A program made the position numbers and the translations under genes. From Ruminococcus flavefaciens (lineage in GTDB: Bacteria; Bacillota; Clostridia; Oscillospirales; Ruminococcaceae): 64,000 nt of DNA. Location: assembly GCA_023662725.1 (NCBI GenBank), contig JAMPIL010000001.1, forward strand, positions 394,258 to 458,257, written 5' to 3'. Shown one piece after another: positions 26,759-34,715 of the stretch. The notes under the pieces are model-generated. The model had not been told where the DNA came from. It did no database searches and was given only the letters and a program-made list of their open reading frames with translations. Within the stretch, counting starts at the first letter, position 1, and every line of letters starts with the position of its first letter.

Positions 26759-28174
26759 TTGGATAATAACATTTTAAACGGAAAAAAACATATTCACTTT
26801 ATCGGCATAGGCGGTTCAGGAATGTATCCGCTTGCTCAGATACTGCATTCACAGGGATATTTTCTTACCGGTTCGGATAATAACGAAACCGAAACTCTTG
26901 AAGCTGTCAGAAAAATGGGAATCCCAGTATTCATTGGCCAGAAAGCCGAAAATATTCAGGGAGCAGACCTTATAGTCCACACCGCTGCCATTATGGAAGA
27001 TAATCCTGAACTTATGGCTGCAAGACAAAGCGGAATCCCTGTTCTCGAAAGAGCGGATCTTCTTGGAATCGTCACAAGCTGTTATGACAATGCAGTCTGC
27101 GTCACGGGAACTCACGGTAAAACTACAGCAACTTCAATGATAACTCAGATCCTCTATACAGCCGGAGTTGATCTGTCGGCTTATATCGGAGGAAAACTCC
27201 CCTGTATAGGAGGAAGCGGAATCGCCGGAAAAAGTGATACCCTCGTGTGCGAATCATGCGAATTTGAAGATCATTTTTTAAAGCTTTCGCCAGACATCTC
27301 GGTAATTCTCAATATTGACGCCGATCATCTTGATTATTTCGGAACGCTTGAAAATATCAAAAAATCATTCAGAAAGTTTGCAGAAATGACCTCTAAGATC
27401 CTTATCGTGAACGGTTCGGATAAAAATACAATGGAAGCCGTCAGCGGTCTTGAAAAAAATATGATAACATTCGGTTCAGACAGTTCTTGCGACTTCTATC
27501 CTGAAAACGTCAACCATGAAAACGGTCTGCTTACAACATTCGACGCAATGTATAAGGGTGAAAAACTGGGAAAGATCACACTTCACGTTGCCGGCATACA
27601 CAATGTTCTCAATTCGCTTGCCGCTGTTGCCGCTGCACATTACCTGAATATTGATTTTACGGCGGTTCAGAAAGGTCTTGAGGAATTCCGTGGAGCAAAA
27701 CGACGTTTTGAAAAACTTGGCGAAGCCAAAGGAATCACTGTAGTTGACGATTATGCCCATCACCCGACGGAGCTTGAAGCGACTCTAAGGTCTGCAATGG
27801 AAATGAATTTCAATAATGTATGGGCAATTTTCCAGCCGTTCACTTTTTCAAGAACGAAGCTGCTCCTTGACGATTTCGCAAGAGTTCTTCAGATTCCTGA
27901 TAAAACCGTTTTAACTGATATTATGGGCAGCCGTGAGAAAAACACATACGGTATTTTCACACGTCACCTTGCAGAAAAAATCCCTGAATGCATCTGGTTT
28001 CCGCAGGATGAAAACGCTGAATGGACAGACGAAAGAAAATATTTCAACTTCAGTCAGATTTGTGATCATGTCTGTGAAAACGCAGAAAGCGGTGATCTTA
28101 TTATCACTCTCGGCTGCGGAGATGCATATAAAATAGCTAAAATGATATTAAACAAACTCAGCGAGGAGGATTAA
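26759..28174 (+). CDS. murC: UDP-N-acetylmuramate--L-alanine ligase
   Basis: Adds L-Ala to UDP-MurNAc in the cytoplasmic phase of peptidoglycan synthesis. The 471-aa protein has the three Mur ligase domains: N-terminal GIGGSGMYPLA, central ATP-binding GTHGKTTATSM, and C-terminal DDYAHHPTELEA. The start is TTG with AAAGGTGA seven bases before it; the nearest ATG is in another frame. lexA begins 2 bp after the stop, an unusual partner that implies co-transcription. Upstream lies an AT-rich stretch with inverted ATCATCAT/ATGATGAT arms. Confidence 0.95.
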   Translation: MDNNILNGKKHIHFIGIGGSGMYPLAQILHSQGYFLTGSDNNETETLEAVRKMGIPVFIGQKAENIQGADLIVHTAAIMEDNPELMAARQSGIPVLERADLLGIVTSCYDNAVCVTGTHGKTTATSMITQILYTAGVDLSAYIGGKLPCIGGSGIAGKSDTLVCESCEFEDHFLKLSPDISVILNIDADHLDYFGTLENIKKSFRKFAEMTSKILIVNGSDKNTMEAVSGLEKNMITFGSDSSCDFYPENVNHENGLLTTFDAMYKGEKLGKITLHVAGIHNVLNSLAAVAAAHYLNIDFTAVQKGLEEFRGAKRRFEKLGEAKGITVVDDYAHHPTELEATLRSAMEMNFNNVWAIFQPFTFSRTKLLLDDFARVLQIPDKTVLTDIMGSREKNTYGIFTRHLAEKIPECIWFPQDENAEWTDERKYFNFSQICDHVCENAESGDLIITLGCGDAYKIAKMILNKLSEED

Positions 28175-28176
28175 TT

Positions 28177-28758
28177 ATGCTGAAAGAAAAAGAAATTGCT
28201 GTTTTCAACTATATCAAAAGCCGTCTGAGCGACGGAATATCACCCTCTGTAAGGGAAATTATGGATTATATGGGCTTTAAATCAACATCAACCGCCCATA
28301 GATATATTGAAACACTTGTAAACGAAGGACTTATCGAAAAGTCAGGTAATCTTAACCGTACCTTACGTCTGCCCGGAAGCGGAGCAGCATCAGTTCCCAT
28401 AATAGGAACCGTAACAGCAGGTCAGCCTATCACCGCTTATCAGGATATAACAGGATATGTCGGATTTGAAGCGGGTTCATATGATCCAAACGACCTTTTC
28501 GCCCTGAAAATCAGAGGCGAGAGCATGATAAACGCAGGTATTCTCGATGGCGATATAGTTATCGTTAAACGTGATTCCTATGCTGAAAACGGAGACATTG
28601 TCGTTGCTTTCATTGATAGGAGCGACGCAACTGTTAAAAGATTCTTCAAAGAAGACGGACACTTCCGTCTCCAACCGGAAAATGATACAATGCAGCCAAT
28701 AATAGTCGATGAAGTAGAAATACTTGGTATTGTAATCGGTCTGAAAAGATATTATTGA
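28177..28758 (+). CDS. lexA: LexA repressor
   Basis: SOS-response repressor and self-cleaving serine peptidase. Winged helix at about 1-65 with STSTAHRYIETL as recognition region; cleavage site Ala81-Gly82 in GTVTAGQP; catalytic dyad Ser116 (GESM) and Lys154 (DATVKRF). The 193-aa length is normal. It follows murC directly, so its autoregulation, if any, would act through the murC promoter region; no obvious GAACN4GTTC box is visible there. Confidence 0.95.
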   Translation: MLKEKEIAVFNYIKSRLSDGISPSVREIMDYMGFKSTSTAHRYIETLVNEGLIEKSGNLNRTLRLPGSGAASVPIIGTVTAGQPITAYQDITGYVGFEAGSYDPNDLFALKIRGESMINAGILDGDIVIVKRDSYAENGDIVVAFIDRSDATVKRFFKEDGHFRLQPENDTMQPIIVDEVEILGIVIGLKRYY

Positions 28759-28930
28759 TTCATAAATAAAAAATTCCGGATTTAGACAAATATTAATGCT
28801 GAAACAGCAATAACGATCAGATTCAGACAATTTTCTTTGAAAAATATTCAAAAAACCTCTTCCAAATTAAAGAGAAATGTTGTATAATGAAGAATGGAGC
28901 AAATTTGCTCAGAAAGGAAGATACACAAAA

Positions 28931-29296
28931 ATGCTTAACGACGTTAAAGTTATTATCTGCGGTAAAGAATATAAAATTAAAACCTCAGAATCACCGAATT
29001 ATGTTTACGCTCTTGCAAGAGCGCTTGAATCGAAAATAAACGAGATAATGAATTCCGGAAGCGGCTCTTCGCCTTATACAGCCTCGATCATGGTTGCGCT
29101 CAGTCTTCTTGACGACCTGAATAAAGCTAATCAGAGACTTGATAATATCCGCAGCCAGACAAAAGAATATGTTGATGAAGCAGGAAAAACACGCATTGAA
29201 CGTGATTCCGCTCAAAAAGAGATCGAAGTTCTTAAATCTAAGATCGTCCAGTTGGAGAATATGGTCAAGCTTAAACAGCTCAAGGACAGCATCTGA
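28931..29296 (+). CDS. zapA: Cell division protein ZapA
   Basis: Z-ring associated protein that cross-links FtsZ filaments. The 121-aa length and layout fit: an N-terminal beta/alpha domain (VKVIICGKEYKIKTSE, residues 4-19) and a C-terminal coiled coil (about 70-115). The start at 28931 has AAAGGAAG before it. TATAAT at 28883-28888 is a likely -10. The stop overlaps the next start by one base (TGATG). Confidence 0.87.
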   Translation: MLNDVKVIICGKEYKIKTSESPNYVYALARALESKINEIMNSGSGSSPYTASIMVALSLLDDLNKANQRLDNIRSQTKEYVDEAGKTRIERDSAQKEIEVLKSKIVQLENMVKLKQLKDSI

Positions 29297-31329
29297 TGAA
29301 CAAACCGGAAATACTTGCTCCAGCCGGCAGCATGGAAACACTTATCGCTGCCCTTCGGTCTGGTGCGGACGCTGTTTATATCGGTGGAAAACAATTCTCC
29401 GCAAGAAACAGCGCTTCTAATTTCACTAACATTGAAATTTCAGAAGCTTCCGTCCTATGTCATAAATACGGTGCAAAGCTTTATCTTGCGGTGAATACTG
29501 TCATAACAGATGACGAAGCAGAAGATTTCTGTGATTATATCAAATTTACAGCCTCTGTCGGAATCGATGCCTACATTGTTCAGGATATCGGATGTGCAGA
29601 GCTTATAAGACGCTGTGTTCCGGATGCGGTGCTTCATGCCTCAACACAGATGTCCGTTCATACAGCCGCCGGAGCGGCAATGCTTAAAACACTCGGATTT
29701 ACAAGAGTGGTTCCTGCAAGAGAACTTGACCGTGATACAATTGAAAAAATTTGCAGAGAAGATATCGAAACGGAAATATTCGTTCACGGAGCATTATGTA
29801 TGTCAGTTTCCGGACAGTGTTATATGTCGTCAGTTATCGGCTCACGCTCGGCAAACAGAGGATGCTGCGGTCAGGCTTGCAGACTGCCGTTTTCTGCTTC
29901 CGAAAACCAAAATGCAGCAGCCTTATCCCTGAAAGATCTTTCTCTTCTTCCAGATTCTGTTCAGCTTGCCGAAATCGGCGTCGACTCCCTTAAAATCGAG
30001 GGACGAATGAAACGTCCTGAATACGTATCTTCGGCGGTTTCAGAACTAAAGAAATCCCTTGAAGGACAAGCTCCGGATATGGCGCTGCTGAAAGGAATAT
30101 TCTCACGCAGCGGATTCACAAACGGTTATTTTTCCGGAAAAAAACGTAATATGTTCGGTATAAGGGAAAAGGAAGACGTTACTGCTGCAAAGGAGCTTAT
30201 TCCGAAAATCCATGAACTTTACCGCTTTGAGCGAAGAGTACATGGAATAAATTTTCACGCCGTTATCAAAAACGGTATGCCGACAAAAATTACGGCGGAA
30301 TGCTGCGGCATCAGCATTGAAATTCAGGGTGATATCCCTGAAAAAGCCATGAATCGTCCGACAGACATTGAAATGCTTAGAAAACAGCTTTCACGTCTTG
30401 GCGATACGGTCTTTTTCCTTGAAAAAATAACCGCCGAAATTGACGACGGACTTATAGTCCCGGCAGGAAAACTGAACGAGATGCGTCGTAATATAACAGA
30501 CAGACTAACAGAAAATATCATACATAAAAATACTCCTCGCTATCAGATCACGGACTATTCTCCTCGTTTTCCTGAAAAAACTTCCGATGTAGTGTCCAAA
30601 AAGCTTCCTGTGCGAATATTCTGCCAAAACTTGCCACAAGTGAAAACAGCAGCTCATATGTCGGAATTTCTGATAATTCCGGAAGAGATCATCAGCGATG
30701 AAGTTATAAATATTGTCGGAGCAGACAAAATTATTGCCGCTCCCCCACGTTTTATTTCCAACGAGGAAAAAGTTATTTCCCGTATGAAATCGCTTAAGGA
30801 TATGGGAATCGACCGTATATTCTGTCATACTCTCGACAGTGCGGCTATTGGAAAGTCTCTTGGTTTCCGTCTGCATGGAAGCTTCACTCTAAACGTCTGC
30901 AATTCTTTTGCAGCAGAAAAGCTTAAAGAAATCGGTTTTGAGGACTGCATTTTCTCGTTTGAACCGAAGCTTGATCATTTTGTCAAAATTCGGTCTGCTC
31001 TCCAGCTCGGCGCATTGATATATGGAAAAATTCCTCTTATGCTAACCCGAAACTGTCCTATAAAAAATGAAATCGGATGCAGTAAATGCCAACGAACTAT
31101 CACTGATAGAACCGGAAGAAAACTTCCCGTTGTCTGCTCTAAAGATTACGCTGAAATACTGAATCCGGATGTTCTTTTTATGTCCGATCGACTTGCGGAA
31201 TTCGGCAATAATATCAGATTTGGATATGTTATTCTTCATGATGAAAACGAGGAGCAGACAAAAAAGATAATCTCCGGTTTTAAGCCTTCGGGAAATATTA
31301 CAAGAGGACTTTATTACAGAGGTATTTAG
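29296..31329 (+). CDS. U32 family peptidase-like protein (RlhA/YhbU type)
   Basis: A 677-aa member of the U32 family. The N-terminal TIM-barrel part starts EILAPAGSMETLIAALRSGADAVYIG; the signature EIFVHGALCMSVSGQCYMSS and the cysteine cluster around NRGCCGQACRLPF follow; the C-terminal part has RNCPIKNEIGCSKCQ, a likely cofactor or metal site. Large U32 proteins include the E. coli 23S rRNA hydroxycytidine synthase RlhA; others were called collagenases, so the old peptidase label should be read with care. It is translationally coupled to zapA and followed by dut 1 bp later. Confidence 0.88.
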   Translation: MNKPEILAPAGSMETLIAALRSGADAVYIGGKQFSARNSASNFTNIEISEASVLCHKYGAKLYLAVNTVITDDEAEDFCDYIKFTASVGIDAYIVQDIGCAELIRRCVPDAVLHASTQMSVHTAAGAAMLKTLGFTRVVPARELDRDTIEKICREDIETEIFVHGALCMSVSGQCYMSSVIGSRSANRGCCGQACRLPFSASENQNAAALSLKDLSLLPDSVQLAEIGVDSLKIEGRMKRPEYVSSAVSELKKSLEGQAPDMALLKGIFSRSGFTNGYFSGKKRNMFGIREKEDVTAAKELIPKIHELYRFERRVHGINFHAVIKNGMPTKITAECCGISIEIQGDIPEKAMNRPTDIEMLRKQLSRLGDTVFFLEKITAEIDDGLIVPAGKLNEMRRNITDRLTENIIHKNTPRYQITDYSPRFPEKTSDVVSKKLPVRIFCQNLPQVKTAAHMSEFLIIPEEIISDEVINIVGADKIIAAPPRFISNEEKVISRMKSLKDMGIDRIFCHTLDSAAIGKSLGFRLHGSFTLNVCNSFAAEKLKEIGFEDCIFSFEPKLDHFVKIRSALQLGALIYGKIPLMLTRNCPIKNEIGCSKCQRTITDRTGRKLPVVCSKDYAEILNPDVLFMSDRLAEFGNNIRFGYVILHDENEEQTKKIISGFKPSGNITRGLYYRGI

Positions 31330-31330
31330 T

Positions 31331-31768
31331 ATGAAACTGACTTTTAAAAAAATTAAAAAAAACGCTGTTATCCCCTCCCGTGCAACACCCGGAAGCGCAG
31401 GACTTGATATATGCGCCTGTATTGACGAACCGATAACTCTTGAATCCGGAGAAATCAAAATGATTCCAACCGGAATAACTTCCGCTGTTGATGAGAATGA
31501 TATTGCCCTGCTTATCTATCCACGTTCAGGACTTTCATCAAAATTCGGAGTTTCTCTTGCCAACTGCGTAGGAGTTGTAGACAGCGACTATCGCGGCGAA
31601 TGGTTCATACCACTTATAAATCACGGAACAAAGCCGTTTACCGTTGAAAATGGAATGCGTATCGCTCAGCTTATTCCTACAAGGATAGTTATTCCCGAAA
31701 TTGAGATAAGCGAAACTCTTACGAAAACGGAAAGAGGAAGCAGCGGATTCGGTTCATCGGGAATATAA
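31331..31768 (+). CDS. dut: Deoxyuridine 5'-triphosphate nucleotidohydrolase
   Basis: Converts dUTP to dUMP, keeping uracil out of DNA and feeding thymidylate synthesis. All five trimeric dUTPase motifs are seen in 145 aa: TPGSAGLDI, GLIYPRSGLSS-like (LIYPRSGLSSKFGV), GVVDSDYRGEW, RIAQLI and ERGSSGFGSSG. The ATG follows the U32 gene stop by one base. Confidence 0.95.
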   Translation: MKLTFKKIKKNAVIPSRATPGSAGLDICACIDEPITLESGEIKMIPTGITSAVDENDIALLIYPRSGLSSKFGVSLANCVGVVDSDYRGEWFIPLINHGTKPFTVENGMRIAQLIPTRIVIPEIEISETLTKTERGSSGFGSSGI

Positions 31769-31825
31769 ATATATTAAATTCAAACAAAAGAAAAAAGCCG
31801 TTAAACGGCAGAATGGAGACTAATA

Positions 31826-32089
31826 ATGAAACATGCTCTTTATATGATATTGCTTGTAGTTTCATCACTTATACTCGGCGCATTCATCGGAAACGCCGCT
31901 ACAGGCACATTGAAATGGCTTGGATATTCAAAATATTTCAAATTCATGCCGGAAAGTTATCTTATCGACACTGACGTTTTGAAATTTAATTTTGGAATCT
32001 ACATAAGCATTAACGTTGCACAGGTTATTTTACTTCTTATAGCTATATTTGTGTACTATAAAACTGCTCCGAAGCTTATTGCAGGATAA
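31826..32089 (+). CDS. DUF4321-type small membrane protein
   Basis: An 87-aa protein with two hydrophobic segments (about 5-25 and 58-78) and a middle loop; the layout and the LKFNFGIYISINVAQVILLL ending match small DUF4321 membrane proteins found next to mreB in clostridia. Function unknown. A GGAG site precedes the ATG. A short GCCGTT/AACGGC hairpin lies just upstream. Confidence 0.7.
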   Translation: MKHALYMILLVVSSLILGAFIGNAATGTLKWLGYSKYFKFMPESYLIDTDVLKFNFGIYISINVAQVILLLIAIFVYYKTAPKLIAG

Positions 32090-32115
32090 AGGGAATATTT
32101 TCTATATTCAAATTA

Positions 32116-32144
32116 TTGCCTGTATTGCAATTTGATGTTATAAT
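32116..32144 (+). promoter_or_regulatory. Sigma-A promoter of mreB
   Basis: TTGCCT (32116-32121), 17-bp spacer, TATAAT (32139-32144) with TGT before the -10, about 65 bp upstream of the mreB ATG. Confidence 0.75.
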
Positions 32145-32207
32145 ATTAAATATACGCAGGAACTTATTCCTATTTCGGATTTGTTCCTATTATTAAGGAG
32201 CTTTAGA

Positions 32208-33224
32208 ATGTTTACAAAAGATATTGGAATTGATCTGGGTACTGCTAATACCCTTGTTTATATGCGTGGAAAAGGTATAATAATAAGAGAACCTTCGGTG
32301 GTCGCAGTGAATACGAGAACCGATAAATGCCGTTATGTCGGTAAGGAAGCAAAAGATATTATCGGAAGAACTCCCGGTTCTATAGTTGCTGTAAGACCTC
32401 TTAAAAACGGCGTTATTGCGGATTTTGACATTGCTACGACTATGCTTCAGGAATTTATAAAAAAAGCCCTGAAAGGTACTATCTTTACCAAGGCTAACGT
32501 TATCATCTGTATACCGTCCGGAGTTACAGCCGTCGAAAGACGAGCTGTCCGTGAATCATGTAAAAAAGCCGGAGCTAACAACGTTCTTATTATTGAAGAA
32601 CCGATGGCGGCAGCTATCGGTGCAGGACTTCCTACCAACGAACCTGCCGGAAGTATGATTGTCGATATCGGAGGAGGATCAAGCGAGGTTGCCGTTATTT
32701 CCCTTGGAGGAATCGTTGCCGCACGTTCTGTAAGGTGTGCAGGCGATGAATTTGACGCAGCTATCATAAACTACATCAAGAAAAAATATAATCTTCTTAT
32801 TGGCGAAAGAACTGCGGAAAACATAAAGCTTGAAATTGGTTCAGCATTTCCAAGCGAAAAGGAAACAACTATGGAAATAAAGGGAAGAAATCTTCTCAAC
32901 GGACTTCCTGAAAATGTTACTGTCAGCTCCGCTGAAATAAGAGACGCTCTTGTAGAACCTCTCTACCGTGTTATTGACGCTATCAAGTCTACTCTTGAAG
33001 AAACTCCTCCGGAACTTTCAGCCGATATCATCGACCATGGCATCACTCTCGCCGGAGGCGGAGCATTGCTGCGAGGACTCGACAGACTTATTAACCGTGA
33101 AACCGGAATGCCGGTTTATATCGCCGAATATCCGCTTGACTGCGTTGCCGAGGGTACCGGAAAAATTCTTGAAAATATAAGCAATTATCAGGACGCTCTC
33201 ACTGAAAACGTCAAGTATTATTAA
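32208..33224 (+). CDS. mreB: Rod shape-determining protein MreB
   Basis: Bacterial actin that organises lateral wall synthesis. The 338-aa protein has the actin-type nucleotide motifs DIGIDLGTANTLVYMRGKGI and MIVDIGGGSSEVAVISLGG and a C-terminal HGITLAGGGALLRGLD. The start at 32208 has AAGGAG 8 bp before it. mreC, mreD and a class B PBP follow on the same strand, the usual elongasome cluster. Confidence 0.96.
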   Translation: MFTKDIGIDLGTANTLVYMRGKGIIIREPSVVAVNTRTDKCRYVGKEAKDIIGRTPGSIVAVRPLKNGVIADFDIATTMLQEFIKKALKGTIFTKANVIICIPSGVTAVERRAVRESCKKAGANNVLIIEEPMAAAIGAGLPTNEPAGSMIVDIGGGSSEVAVISLGGIVAARSVRCAGDEFDAAIINYIKKKYNLLIGERTAENIKLEIGSAFPSEKETTMEIKGRNLLNGLPENVTVSSAEIRDALVEPLYRVIDAIKSTLEETPPELSADIIDHGITLAGGGALLRGLDRLINRETGMPVYIAEYPLDCVAEGTGKILENISNYQDALTENVKYY

Positions 33225-33236
33225 GGAGGCTGCTCC

Positions 33237-34094
33237 ATGCGTGAATTCTTTAAAAGCACCAGATTCAAAATTCTGCTTGCTTTTCTTGCCTTTCTTTTGG
33301 GCATAATGATATATGCCGTAACTAAAGGAGGATATTCCGTTTCAGGCGCTTCGTTCATAAATACAATTACAAAGCCTTTCCGTGCGGTATCTAACGGAAT
33401 AAGCATGAAAATGGAACATAACCTCGATAAAATCGCTAATGCCGATGAGTATTACGAGGAAAATCAGCGTCTTAAAGCTCAGATAGGCGAACTGAATAAA
33501 CAGCTAACCGAATATGATGCACTTAAAGAAGAAGTCGAAGAACTTCGTAAATTCGTTAAGATAAAAGAGGAACATGAAGATTACATCCTATCCGTTCCCT
33601 GCGATGTTATGGGATATGTAACCAACGATCCTTTTAAATCTTTCACTATAGATAAAGGCTCGGATGACGGAATTCTGCCGAATTGTCCGGTCGTTACTGC
33701 TGAAGGACTTATCGGAATAACTGTCGAGGTTTCCGAACACGTTTCAACCGTTAGAACTATTCTTTCACCCGATCTTTCGATTGCCGCTGTTTGTTCTTCA
33801 TCAAGCGCCGATCAGGGAATTATTGAGGGAACTGTTCTAACAGCAGAAAACGGAAACACCAAACTTATCCATCTAAGCACAGAAAATAAACTTAAAAACG
33901 GCGATCTTATGATAACTTCCGGAACAAGCGGTCTTTTCCCGAAAGATTATCAGATCGGAACTGTCAAATCGGTGGAATATGATACGTCCGGTCTTTCGAT
34001 GTGTGCAGAGATCGTTCCATGCGTTGATATCACACGTCTTACCTCTGTTACCGTTATAACCGATTTCAGTGGCAAAAAGGAGGATTCTGAATGA
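33237..34094 (+). CDS. mreC: Rod shape-determining protein MreC
   Basis: Elongasome scaffold. The 285-aa protein has an N-terminal membrane helix (about 10-28), a coiled coil (about 65-105) and the outer beta-barrel domain with VMGYVTNDPFKSFTIDKGS and a DLSIAAVCSSSS segment. AAGGAGG lies before the ATG. The stop overlaps the mreD start (ATGA). Confidence 0.95.
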   Translation: MREFFKSTRFKILLAFLAFLLGIMIYAVTKGGYSVSGASFINTITKPFRAVSNGISMKMEHNLDKIANADEYYEENQRLKAQIGELNKQLTEYDALKEEVEELRKFVKIKEEHEDYILSVPCDVMGYVTNDPFKSFTIDKGSDDGILPNCPVVTAEGLIGITVEVSEHVSTVRTILSPDLSIAAVCSSSSADQGIIEGTVLTAENGNTKLIHLSTENKLKNGDLMITSGTSGLFPKDYQIGTVKSVEYDTSGLSMCAEIVPCVDITRLTSVTVITDFSGKKEDSE

Positions 34095-34660
34095 GACTCA
34101 GAACCACCCGTGAACAGCGTATACTCTACATAAAAACAGCTTTAAGGTGGCTTATCTACTATATTCTGATATTTTTAAGCTTTATTATCATGACTTCCGG
34201 AACATGGCTGAAACCGATTCTTCTCGTTCCGATAGCTCTGGCAATTGCAGTAAATAATAATCAGTACGGCTCTGTGGTCACCGGAGCAATATGCGGATTC
34301 CTGATTGATATAAGCTGCGGAAAACTCTTTGGCTATAACGCTGTTCTGCTTGCCTTTTTCTGCATTGTCGTTTCGCTCCTATTTGAACTCTATCTAAAGC
34401 ATAAATTTATCAATTTTATGCTTATTGTAACCGGAGTTTCATACATACAATGCAGACTTGACTACAAATTTTATTACGAAATCTGGAATTATGAAAATGT
34501 TGAACGTATTTTTACGCAGTTTACGTTGAAAATATGGGTATATACCATTATATCTTCTGTTTTTGTATATCTGCTGATAAAGCTTATAAATCATTTTCTT
34601 ATGCCTAAAAATCATCTCACTATTGAAGAAGCAATCGTCACTAAAACTCAGCAGAATTGA
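34091..34660 (+). CDS. mreD: Rod shape-determining protein MreD
   Basis: A 189-aa membrane protein with about five hydrophobic segments. Identity rests on position between mreC and the class B PBP, size, and the membrane profile including GAICGFLIDISCGKLFGYNA, since MreD proteins are poorly conserved. A short terminator-like hairpin follows the stop. Confidence 0.88.
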   Translation: MRLRTTREQRILYIKTALRWLIYYILIFLSFIIMTSGTWLKPILLVPIALAIAVNNNQYGSVVTGAICGFLIDISCGKLFGYNAVLLAFFCIVVSLLFELYLKHKFINFMLIVTGVSYIQCRLDYKFYYEIWNYENVERIFTQFTLKIWVYTIISSVFVYLLIKLINHFLMPKNHLTIEEAIVTKTQQN

Positions 34661-34684
34661 CCGCACCTTGTATGTGCGGTTTTC
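34660..34684 (+). terminator. Hairpin after mreD (partial terminator)
   Basis: ACCGCAC (34660-34666) pairs with GTGCGGT (34674-34680), followed by a short T-run (TTTCCTT). It may lower read-through from mreBCD into the PBP gene. Confidence 0.6.
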
Positions 34685-34715
34685 CTTATAATGGATTTAT
34701 AAAGGAGGAACTCTA

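Noticed and set aside
31796-31812. GCCGTT/AACGGC hairpin before the DUF4321 gene as terminator
   Set aside because: The stem is about six pairs with almost no loop and no T-run.
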